From contig CP097092.1 of assembly GCA_023300185.1 (NCBI GenBank), positions 248,001 to 312,000 on the forward strand: DNA of 64,000 bases, given 5' to 3'. How positions within the stretch are numbered: the stretch's first letter is position 1; each line of letters begins with the position of its first letter. A model generated the notes under the pieces. That model saw only the letters and a program-made list of their open reading frames with translations, did not search any database and was not told the origin of the DNA. Source of the DNA: Lancefieldella parvula. GTDB taxonomy: Bacteria > Actinomycetota > Coriobacteriia > Coriobacteriales > Atopobiaceae. Made by a program: the position numbers and the translations under genes. This document shows, piece after piece, positions 17,194-25,890 of this stretch.

Positions 17194-18468
17194 ATGAAAG
17201 TATATGAAGAATTTTTCAGTCAATTTGATTATGACGTTAGAAAATCCGGTGATGCTCGATGGATTGACCAGAAGTGTACATACGATGTGATTTCCATGAT
17301 TGCAGACTGTATAAATGAATATGTTGAAGATAATAATTCTAAAGAATTTACTGTATCTGATATTTGGCATAGTAAATATGCAAGAGAAAATGTAGTTGCG
17401 ATTTTTTCTAAGCCAGATCCTGAATTGAAAGCCAGCAATGAATACGATAAATATTTTGGGCAACCTATAAAGCTTTTAGGTTACAGCCATGTACTTAATG
17501 TAAGAAAAGAAAATAATAGATATTATTATTCTGTAAATGATCAACAAATTTTAGATCAAATAGCATTAAGACCTATGAATTCGCTTAATTTCTTATACGA
17601 ATATATTAGAAAAGTTTTATCGGACAGTGGATTAATGAAGTCATTTGAGGATTTTTTTAAAATCCAGACTAAAGATTCCTATAAAAAAGTGAGGGATGAT
17701 TTTATTAGTTTCACAATTTGTAATACTAGAATAAATTGTGAAACAGAATGTAGAAGGATTTTTACTAAGGTTATAAACCCCTTGGCTTTTAAACGTCAGA
17801 AATTAGGTACTGAAAAGGGAAGAATATCAAAGGTTTCAATTACATTGAACGATTTACAATATAATCGTTTTAACTGGAGAGATGAGTCGAGCGGTAAGAA
17901 TAAGTCGGTAATGAGATCAGAACATGAGCCAGTAGCAGCGCAACAACAGGCAAGAGCTTTAGAGACATATGCTGTTAATAAGGCTAAAAAGGATGTTCGT
18001 AAATTTAATGATCGCTTCAATAATGGACAGTCAGAAATATTTCAAAATATAGAGCAGGTTAAAGCTACACAAGCACACCATATTTTCGCTCAGTCGGATC
18101 ATCCCGAAATAGCAGGTTTTGTTGAAAATTTAATTATGCTCACGCCAAATCAACATTTTTCGATGGCCCATCCAAGTAACAATACACAATATATTGATAA
18201 AGATTTTCAGTATGTTTGCTTGATAGCAAAATTAGTGAGAATTCATGACGATTTGATATCAGATAAAACTGACAAATTTTATAATTTCGATAATTATAAA
18301 TATGTTCTTAATTCAGGGTTGGGGACTAATGAATTTTCCTCGATAGAAGATTTAGACTTTGCAAGTATTTTGAACAAAATAGACTATTTTTATCGTGATG
18401 AATTATTGAATAACAAGTATGGTGATCTTATTAAGAATAATTATTTAACGTCGTGTAATAAAAAGTAA
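17194..18468 (+). CDS. HNH-type restriction endonuclease (Eco31I-like)
   Basis: A 424-residue protein. Residues about 294-330 read QAHHIFAQSDHPEIAGF followed by VENLIMLTPNQHFSMAHP, an HNH/beta-beta-alpha-metal nuclease site with paired histidines, an asparagine in the ENLI segment and a distal histidine. A conserved ENLI.LTP.QH..MAHP arrangement is typical of the HNH type IIS enzymes. The N-terminal 280 residues are probably the DNA-recognition part. It lies 1 base after the dual methyltransferase with GGGAG as ribosome site, so it is the cognate cutter. Same AT-rich composition. The recognition sequence cannot be read from sequence. Confidence 0.8.
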   Translation: MKVYEEFFSQFDYDVRKSGDARWIDQKCTYDVISMIADCINEYVEDNNSKEFTVSDIWHSKYARENVVAIFSKPDPELKASNEYDKYFGQPIKLLGYSHVLNVRKENNRYYYSVNDQQILDQIALRPMNSLNFLYEYIRKVLSDSGLMKSFEDFFKIQTKDSYKKVRDDFISFTICNTRINCETECRRIFTKVINPLAFKRQKLGTEKGRISKVSITLNDLQYNRFNWRDESSGKNKSVMRSEHEPVAAQQQARALETYAVNKAKKDVRKFNDRFNNGQSEIFQNIEQVKATQAHHIFAQSDHPEIAGFVENLIMLTPNQHFSMAHPSNNTQYIDKDFQYVCLIAKLVRIHDDLISDKTDKFYNFDNYKYVLNSGLGTNEFSSIEDLDFASILNKIDYFYRDELLNNKYGDLIKNNYLTSCNKK

Positions 18469-18537
18469 TGAAATCCAAGACATGACCTGGATGATATTCT
18501 CGTAATACCAAACTTTAGACTTAGTAATGATTTACAG

Positions 18538-18590
18538 AACAAACCGGCTCCAGAAGAATTTCAGAGTCGGTTTGTTCTGTTTGTTTTATA
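18538..18590 (+). terminator. Bidirectional terminator between the R-M operon and sbcC
   Basis: AACAAACCGGCTC (18538-18550) pairs with GAGTCGGTTTGTT (18564-18576) with one mismatch; T-rich on the plus side. Confidence 0.75.
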
Positions 18591-18614
18591 CGCTGTTAGA
18601 TAAGTAGAATGTCT

Positions 18615-21415
18615 TTACTTAATAACAACCTCTAATGAGCTTCCGTTTAAATCTTTAGACACTACAATTTGCTGAGGAATTCGGTTCTTTAATTCCTCAA
18701 CGTGAGAAATTATTCCAACAAGAGTGTTGCTGTTAGTAGAAAGCTGGTCAAGGAGTCGCAATGCCTGCTCAAGGGTTTCTGAATCCAAAGTTCCAAATCC
18801 TTCGTCAATAAACATTGAATCTAATTGAATTCCTCCAGCATCTTGCTGAATAACATCTGAAAAACCAAGTGCTAGCGCTAACGACGTCATGAATTTCTCG
18901 CCACCAGATAATGATTTAACGTCTCGGTCCTTGCCGGTATATAAATCGGTAACCTCCAGATCAAGGTACTCGTTCTTTTTATATTTTTTGTCACCCTTGG
19001 TTTTAAGTACAAACTGTGAATCAGTCATGACTGCGAGGCGGTCATTGGCTGCCCCAACTACTCTTTGTAGATAGGTTCTTTGAACGTAGTTCTCAAGTGA
19101 AATACATCCAGACTCACTATTACTCGACTTCCCACTAACAAAGTCATAGAGTGTCTTAGTGGTGTTGTATTTCTTCTCTGTAGCAATTGCATCGTGATAG
19201 ATGCGCTTTATTGTGTTTAGAGGAGATTCGTTGATGCTGATCATATGATTGATCTCAGTCAATCTTGTTTCTAATTTCTTGTTGCTCGATGACTATTTCT
19301 TGGATTTGATCTTTAAGATTGCTGGGATCAATACAAAGAGTGTTATCAAATTGACTTTCCAGTTTCTGGCATATACTTTTTTGGTTTTCAAATTCAAAAG
19401 ACTCTTTGTCAAACTCCTCTTTTGATTGTTGGCTAGTTGCTGTGACAATATTCCCAATCTTGCCACAGCATTTTCGATGGCTGATTTTGATTTTCATCGA
19501 TGTCAATCAAATCACCTGAGTTTTTAATTGATGACAGTTCACCATGACGCCGATTAAGATGATTAGTTAATTCTTGAATGGAATTGTTTGTCTCTGCCTT
19601 ATTTTCCTCAATGGTTTTTAAATCCATATCGGTTTTGTTAATTCTCGATTCAAGAATTTCTTTCTCTTTATTTTGAGATTCAATAGCAGATTTCTGTTGA
19701 ATGAGAACCTCATTGGCATGCACAAGCTCCTCGAACGATTTAACATTTTTAAATTCATCTATCAGGTGTACTGCGGATAGTACATGAGTGAATGATTGGT
19801 CGAACTCATTATTTTCAAAATCAAACTTCGTTTTAGAGGTGGCAGCCGTTTCTGATTGTTTTTGCTTTTTTTGACGGATAGACTCCATTGTGTCCTTTAG
19901 CTTTTTAATTTCTGTTTCAGATGGAACGTCGTTGGACAAAGATGCTATCTGTGGATGATGTATTGATCCACAGACAGGACACGGACTACCTTCAATAAGT
20001 TTAGAAGCAAGAATTCCCGCTTGTGCAGCACTAAATTTTTGTTCTGAAGATAGATACTCCTCTTTGGAATGATTGTATTTGACAGACAGCTCCTCTAGAG
20101 CAACCTGTTCTTCTTTTAGTTCTTTTAAGTCAGCATCTGCATTCTTTTTTCGTTTAACAGTTTGTTCTATTTCGGAGATCAATCTATCTATTTCAGTTAA
20201 TTTGTTTGAGTTTTCCTCTAGACGCTGTTTCTTTTCTTTAAGCCCGTTTTGTAGTGTTTGAGTTTCAGTAGATTTTTTATCTAATAGTTCAATCTGCTTC
20301 TTGTGCTCTAACAGTTGAGAATCTAACGTGCTTATTTCTAATTCAATACTTTCTACTTTCTCTGATGCTGAATCATATCTATCTATCTTATCTTCGAGTT
20401 TTGTAATATCAGAACGAAGTTTTTCAATCTCACTCTCATTTTTCTTAGCCTCAAGATAAGCGCTCTCTTTTTGATCAAGAATAGGCTTATGTAAATCTAG
20501 ATATTCATTACAGGCACTAATTTGATCTTTTATTTTTCGGTTTGATTCCAACTGAGCGAGATTTCGTGTTAAAGCGTCCTTTCTATTGCTTAACTTGATA
20601 GTCTTCGAATCTAGAGATTGAACTTCTTTATTGAGAGTGCTGTTTTGTTCTTCGATAAAAGTGTGTATTTCATCAAGGTGGGATAAAATCGTTTTCTCAT
20701 TATTGAGATATTCAAGGACTTTGTCAGACTGTTCTTGATCATTAAGATTTATATCTTGTAGCGCATTTTTAGCTTTAGCAAGATTTTTTTCATGCTCTTT
20801 TTCAAGCTGTGAAGTATCTGCTTTAAGTCTTTCTTGTAATTGTTGATAAATTTCTGTGTTAAAGATATTTCGCAGTAATTTTTCACGATCACCACCATCG
20901 GCTGTGAGAATTTTAGAAAAATCTCCTTGTGCAATCATTACAATTTGAGAAAATTGGTTCTTATCAATTCCCAGTAAATTTTGAACTTCTTCATTAACTT
21001 TTCTAGTATTGCTTGCGAGTAGTTTTTCTTCTCCATCAATCAATTGGTAGAAGTTTACTGTTGTCTTTTGAGTGAGTGTCTTTTTATCAGTTTTAAGGTT
21101 TTTATCCTTTTTAGGGACCTGGTAGGAAGAAATTCTTTCAATTCGATATTTAACTCCACGGTGCAGGAATTCGAAGGTTACAGTGGATGGAGATTCTAAA
21201 TTAGCAAAGTCACTAAAATTAGAAATGTTCTTTCGATCTTCTCCGCTTGCCTCGCCGTACAAGGCATATTTAATGGCATCGAAGATTGTTGTTTTTCCTG
21301 AGCCGGTTGGACCTGTAATAAGAAAGATTCCGTTAGAGCTAAAATCTTCAAAATCAATTGAAGTGTTATTTGCATATGAATTGAACGACTCAAAGCTTAG
21401 TTTTAGTGGTCGCAT
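18615..21415 (-). pseudogene. sbcC: sbcC, nuclease SbcCD subunit C, frameshifted
   Basis: SbcC is the SMC-like ATPase of the SbcCD nuclease, which opens hairpins and protein-blocked DNA ends. The 5' piece (21415 to 19433, about 660 codons) has the Walker A GPTGSGKTTIFDAIKYALYG, long coiled coils and the zinc hook GSPCPVCGSIHHP near residue 500. The 3' piece (19262 to 18615) has VKSLSGGEKFMTSLALALG and the Walker B MFIDEGFGTLD. Between them the frame changes at least twice: around 19430-19500 the likely protein SAIENAVARLG is in a third frame, and again near 19260. The start overlaps the sbcD stop by one base (TAATG). The nuclease is probably inactive unless the indels are sequence errors. Confidence 0.85.
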
Positions 21416-22622
21416 TAGTTGTCCTCCTCGTTTGAATTGTTGAGCTCAGTAATAATTGAAAGTAGTATGTTGCGCTGATCTTCATTTAGTTCTGAGCCTT
21501 GTTGGGTTTCGATGAAATTTGTAATAACTTCCAAGAGATTATTGTGAGTAGAGGGATGTTCATACGTGGTAGTTACCTTTTTTGATTTTCCACTTGGGGA
21601 TTCAAAGGTAAGTTTTAATAAGTTGGGAAATTGCTCTTTCACATAATAGATTGCATTAACAAAAGATTCATCGGTGAGGGTAACGTATACGTAATCATTA
21701 CGGATATTGCTCTCATTGGCTATTTCATCGATGGAGTTTTTTGAGCATGTAATTTTTCTAAATGTTTTAGAGGTATGAATTGGTATTGATTGTGTTTGAA
21801 TATCTCCGTTAGTAATGTCAACCAATTCTACTGTCTTCTCGGCATAGTATGCTGTGACATCGGTTGTAACAGAGCTTAAGATTTGATCTTTCTTTTTAAT
21901 TTCACTATCAGAATAGGGGAGAATACTTCCGCTATAACAGACGGTGTCTCTTCCGATTGTTTGACGGATATGAAGGTGTCCTAAAGCTACGTAAGAAAAG
22001 TCTTCGAAAAGAGAATAATCTACACTATCAACTCCACCAACGATGATGTTTTCTGAATCGCTTTGCTCGGGCAGCCGCTGTCCGTCGATTACAAATTGAT
22101 GTGCGATAAGAATATTAGGAGCATTCTGAAGAAGAGGTTGTTGGCTTAAGGCAAATTTTACTGCATCAGAATAGGACGAGATTTCTTCAGAATGTTCTGG
22201 ATATTCTTGTCTGACAATCGCAGGGGTTATATAAGGTAGAAAGTGGATTCGAACGGTCTCTTTTCCAACTTTTAAGTCGTCATATTGCGGCGTGGAAGAA
22301 AACGGTTTTGCAATTTTGATGGGGCTGTTTGTAAAAAATTGTGTATAGCATGATATGCGAGACGCATCATCATGGTTTCCGGCGATGATGTATACAGGTA
22401 TGTCCGATTTCTTACAGTTTTCCAGGAAAGTTTGAAATAGATTTAAGGCATTTACTGATGGAACTCCTTTATCAAAGATGTCTCCAGCAAGAATCATTGC
22501 GTCTATGTTATTAGTCTTTGCAATAGACAGAATGCTTGAGAGTGCTTCCTCTTGATCTTCCAAAGAGAGATATTTTTTATTTTCTTTCCTAGGTGTAAAT
22601 CTGACGTATGAAGAAGTTTCAC
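21415..22622 (-). pseudogene. sbcD: sbcD, nuclease SbcCD subunit D, N-terminal frameshift
   Basis: Mre11-family calcineurin-like nuclease partner of SbcC. The main frame, 22563 down to 21415, holds ILAGDIFDKGVPS, IIAGNHDDASR, ILIAHQFVIDG and VALGHLHIRQ, the metal-binding phosphoesterase motifs. The first motif is in a different frame: GTG at 22622, after AAAGGA, reads MKLLHTSDLHLGKKIKNIS, a perfect SbcD N-terminus, then loses frame at a CTCTCT run near 22565-22570 (two extra bases relative to the main frame). The shorter TTG start at 22563 would give a protein without the DLH motif and so without activity. Confidence 0.85.
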
Positions 22623-22689
22623 TTGTTGTCCTTTACGTTAGGGTCTGAAAAAGTGTCTTACAAGTATTTACATTTGCGTTTGTAAACCA

Positions 22690-22728
22690 GAATTAAAAAT
22701 TGGCAAGCAGTTTGGATGCTTGCCAATT
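22690..22728 (-). terminator. Terminator after small gene 22747-22917
   Basis: AATTGGCAAGCA (22698-22709) pairs with TGCTTGCCAATT (22717-22728); on the minus strand it is followed by TTTTTAATT. Confidence 0.8.
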
Positions 22729-22746
22729 TAAAGTCATTCAGCTGAA

Positions 22747-22917
22747 CTAAAGAACCTCGAACTTACCCTCTTTGAGCTCAATCTCTTTACCATTGATATT
22801 TGCAGTAAAGGTGTTAAGCCATGAATTGATTTTTGTAATGACTCCAGTTGAACCCTTTTTGGTCCAGCTAACATCCTCGGTAAGAATAATTCGGTCTCCG
22901 ACTTCTGGTCTCTTCAT
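22747..22917 (-). CDS. Small SH3/KOW-like hypothetical protein, paralog 1
   Basis: A 56-residue protein beginning MKRPEVGDRIILTEDV and ending GKEIELKEGKFEVL. It is clearly homologous to the 60-residue product at 23491-23673: both share RPEVGDRIILTEDV or KPEVGDRIILTEDV, KKGSTGVIT, and DGKEI-L-EG-(Y/F)E(I/V)L. The spacing of Gly and beta-branched residues suggests a small beta barrel. The ATG at 22917 is preceded by AAAGGAG. It lies upstream of sbcD on the same strand, with a terminator between them, and downstream of the CATGTAC palindrome at 23064. Function unknown. Confidence 0.6.
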   Translation of the reverse strand: MKRPEVGDRIILTEDVSWTKKGSTGVITKINSWLNTFTANINGKEIELKEGKFEVL

Positions 22918-23063
22918 AATGTTCTCCTTTCGTATTTTAGATATGAAGATTTCAACCTATGACATTGGACGTTGAGAACATAGCCCATTTTGCGTGTGAA
23001 TACCTGCTAGAACTATCTTCTTAACATCTTTACTTGTAATTATTTATCTATTTTTGAATAAGA

Positions 23064-23085
23064 CATGTACGTAAAATTGTACATG
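23064..23085. promoter_or_regulatory. Palindromic operator candidate, site 1
   Basis: CATGTAC, 8 bases, GTACATG, perfect 7-bp arms, 147 bases upstream of the small gene starting at 22917 (minus). Identical arms and spacing recur at 36603 and 39786. Confidence 0.6.
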
Positions 23086-23159
23086 CAGAAAAATCTATCA
23101 AAAGCTAAATAAAGAGGGAAATGAACTTCTAAGTTTTGATTGTAAGGTATTACAAATAG

Positions 23160-23370
23160 TTTTTACAGAAGCGGAGTTCGAGGCTCTGTAAGTCTTTAGA
23201 TGAAGAGGTAGATGACATAAGACACAACGCTTTGTCTTTTGATACATGGACCTATCTTTAGTTTGATGCGATCTATATTTCTATAAGCGAAGCAGGATAC
23301 ACAACCAAGTGTGCAGCTGTTAGCGCCGTGGCTGTATAAACGGATGGCAAACAAATAAGTTAGCCGCGGG
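23160..23370 (+). pseudogene. IS256-family transposase remnant
   Basis: Decayed coding sequence. One frame reads FDAIYISISEAGYTTKCAAV around 23262-23320, then a stop and TDGK. This matches the conserved catalytic-core segment (LDA.Y.KVRE..) of IS256-family DDE transposases. Other parts are full of stops. The 22918-23490 interval otherwise holds the operator at 23064 and a terminator, and nothing else. Confidence 0.55.
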
Positions 23371-23430
23371 CTGCTCTAGTGACTGCGGAATGCGGTAAAT
23401 AACTGTTAGTTTTAAATAGTAGTGCTTCAA

Positions 23431-23466
23431 CAAAAAAACTGGCGAGTAGTTGTAATACTCGCCAGT
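23431..23466 (-). terminator. Terminator after small gene 23491-23673
   Basis: Perfect 11-bp stem ACTGGCGAGTA (23438-23448) with TACTCGCCAGT (23456-23466), followed by a seven-T run on the minus strand. Confidence 0.85.
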
Positions 23467-23490
23467 TAAAAAGTTTTTTGCAAGAATGTT

Positions 23491-23673
23491 CTAGAGAATT
23501 TCGTAAGTTCCTTCTCTTAGGTCAATTTCTTTACCGTCAACATTTGCTTTTGCGGCCCAGCTCCAATTGGATACCTGTGTAATTACACCAGTTGAACCCT
23601 TCTTAATTGTAGAAAACATATATCCAACGTCTTCTGTAAGGATAATACGGTCTCCGACTTCTGGCTTTCTCAT
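23491..23673 (-). CDS. Small SH3/KOW-like hypothetical protein, paralog 2
   Basis: A 60-residue protein beginning MRKPEVGDRIILTEDV and ending DGKEIDLREGTYEIL, paralogous to 22747-22917 with a four-residue insertion (GYMFST against SWT) in the first half. AAAGGA precedes the ATG at 23673 and a strong terminator follows, so it is an independent unit. The shared layout of gene plus hairpin terminator indicates duplication of the whole cassette. It survives intact in a region where larger genes are broken. Function unknown. Confidence 0.65.
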   Translation of the reverse strand: MRKPEVGDRIILTEDVGYMFSTIKKGSTGVITQVSNWSWAAKANVDGKEIDLREGTYEIL

Positions 23674-23809
23674 AATGATTTTTCCTTTCTACTACTAATG
23701 ATAAAGAACTTAATTGCTTACTTTGCTATTTCGAACATACTTTTAAAATGAATATAGTCACCCCCTCTTTCTGTTAATTGAGCATATGGTGTTCAGAGGC
23801 ACTTATCGA

Positions 23810-24512
23810 TTAGTCACGACCAGAATAAATTGGAACCTCAGACTCCTCAATTCCACGAGGTGTAGCCTTACCACCTTCCTGAATCATCTTAATGAGAGCC
23901 TGCATAGCTTCCTCACGGGAACCATACTCACCGTCATAACCATAAGAGGTGCGAAAAACGGTGTTGGTATCTGGGTTCAACGGAAAAGACATGCTTATAG
24001 CCAGAAGCGTTGTAACTAGTTGGAACTGGTGCTGGGTTGGAGCAGCTTCTAACTAGACTGGCTTGCCTGTGCTGCTTCCTGATGCTCATACTCGTACTCT
24101 GGCTTCTCTGGGGCTGCGGGCTGCTCAGTTACTGGTGGTTTATCCTCAGCTGGCTTGGTCTCCTCTGGCTTAGTCTCCTCTGGCTTAGTCTCCTCAACCT
24201 TCTCCTCAGGCTTGGTCTCCTCAGCCTTTGGCTGAGTAATGGCTGGAGTGGATGGCTGAGTAGGAGCTGGAGCTGGCTGATTGACTGCTACGATACCAGC
24301 GGCTGTACCGCCAGCGACGGCAACAGTTGCAACTGCCATTCCGACCTTCTGAGCAACAGGCGCAGCCTTAATTGCAGCAGCAACCTTAGAAACACCCATG
24401 CGCTGAGCAAATGCGCTGTCGAGCTGAAGTGCGCTTTCCGCTAAGCTGTTTCCTTCTTACCGAAAATCTGGCGAATTGCTCCTGTAATATTGTTAATCTT
24501 ATAAATCCTCAT
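23810..24512 (-). pseudogene. Decayed paralog of the ETKP-repeat protein at 40754
   Basis: Fragments in successive frames on the minus strand. The start is MRIYKINNITGAIRQIFGKK at 24512; after a frame change, MGVSKVAAAIKAAPVAQKVG with a hydrophobic stretch AVATVAVAGGTAAGIVAV and EETKPEE-type repeats (24399-24049); then another frame change and a tail TSYGYDGEYGSREEAMQALI ending at 23810. The order of N-terminal motif, hydrophobic helix, Glu/Thr/Lys/Pro repeats and an acidic-aromatic tail parallels the intact protein at 40754-41455. At least two indels (near 24450 and around 24000-24050). The word GAATATAGTCACC at 23751 also occurs in the IS256-like ends that flank the intact paralog. Confidence 0.6.
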
Positions 24513-24682
24513 AACAACTTCCTTTCTGTTCTGTGTTTCGTTGTTAATAATAATTAAGTCCAGTTAGTATCTTAAAACATTCATTTCAAATCCATTTTTT
24601 GAAGAATAGCTTTACATAAAATCTCTAATTTCTATTCATTCTTCAGATCTAACTTATTAAGCTTGCCCATAGAAATAGTATC

Positions 24683-24718
24683 TATCTCTCTATTACTTAA
24701 ATATGTAATAGAGAGATA
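24683..24718. other. Long perfect hairpin
   Basis: TATCTCTCTATTAC (24683-24696) pairs with GTAATAGAGAGATA (24705-24718). It lies just beyond the 3' end of the minus-strand remnant 24736-25328, without a T-run. The rest of 24513-24735 shows nothing else. Confidence 0.5.
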
Positions 24719-24735
24719 GAGAAGAAATAGAACAA

Positions 24736-25328
24736 CTACTTAAGAAGGAGCAAAGGTGAATCAGATTTTTCAACTATGATATTAATCATCTCGTTGATTT
24801 TTCTTATATATTCATCAATTTGTTCTTTAGAATTAAAGAAGAATAGATTATCATCGGGCGATACGTTGTTATACCACTCATACCACTTATACACCACCGT
24901 CAGAGTCTTCATGAGGCTCCGCATCCATACCAATTTTACCGCACCCACATTCTGCTGCCTTTCTAACAAAAAGGTCTAATAAATTATCTTCTCTGTAAAA
25001 AAAATATGAATCGTTGAAATTTCCTTCATCAAAAAAATCAATAACTTCTTTAGAGATTTTATTTCCAAATCTCAGCGACCAATATTCTTTGAAGAAAAGA
25101 TGCCAGTCAATACCTGACAAATCAGCAAGATAGTCATATTCCTCTTTTGATCGAAAGCCCCGTCAAGGAGGGACTAACTACCATCTGGAATAATAACCGA
25201 TTCTTTATATTCGACAATTTTTTTGGGAGGGTGCTCAAGTACATAATGGTTAAATTCGAATCTGTACTCTGCAGTAATATTTTTGCAGACCAAATAAGCC
25301 GCTCTGCATCTTCTTTTGATAGTTCCAT
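24736..25328 (-). pseudogene. Hypothetical protein gene broken by two frameshifts
   Basis: Three overlapping reading frames on the minus strand join into one plausible protein of about 197 residues. The first starts MELSKEDAERLIWSAKILL at 25328 (AAAGGAAA upstream). The second takes over near 25165 (FRSKEEYDYLADLSGIDWHL) and runs to about 24890 with FFKEYWSLRFGNKISKEVI. The third, VYKWYEWYNNVSPDDNLFFF, ends at 24736. The protein is acidic-aromatic and soluble, rather like small phage or immunity proteins, but I do not recognise a family. AT-rich. Confidence 0.5.
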
Positions 25329-25890
25329 TTTTTTCCTTTCAATATGATTTTATGCTATATTAATAATCTGAGATATAGATGAAATCGTATGTATTCAAAG
25401 TTCTATAACATTAGCTGCCGTAAGCGCTGTCATAGATAGAGATTTTGGTCTTGGTGATACCAAGGCTAGCCTACCCATGCGTTATAGAACTTTACAGTAC
25501 TCTATCAATCTGTACCGGCTTTACAGGTAACCTGCTTTACAGCTTCTGTAGTCTTGTTTACGCAAAATACCTTCATACAACATCCTTTCGTTTATAAATC
25601 CAATAAATGAACGCTTTCAATTCATAGAGAATGTGAACACATCCACTTATTAAATTTCGATAAAAGAAATTTTGGGATTTTAGCACTAACTATCCAGGCA
25701 TAAATACCAAACTTCTTTCTAGAGCTTGATAAGTATTTCATAAGGGATAAACTTCATATCTACTCTATATTGTCTTTACAATTGTTGTTAAATATGATAT
25801 GGAGTTGGCAAATTGATTATCGATTAAAAATATGCTCTGAGAGAGGAATCATCTGCCTCAGAGCATATCTTTATCAAATTTGTATTTAAT
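25329..25890 (-). other. Non-coding or decayed stretch with inverted repeat and short ORF
   Basis: Contains a perfect 12-bp inverted repeat (AAGTTCTATAAC at 25398-25409 and its complement at 25481-25492) and an internal CTTGGTGATACCAAG hairpin near 25451. A 23-codon minus-strand ORF at 25505-25576 starts MKVFCVNKTTEAVKQV after AAAGGATG; its beginning resembles the starts of the proteins at 24512 and 40754, so it may be another remnant of that family. No complete gene is seen. Confidence 0.35.

Noticed and set aside
23431..23466. Additional GGCGAGAA copies in the ACTGGCGAGTA stem
   Set aside because: The words are GGCGAGTA, one base off; it was kept only as a terminator.
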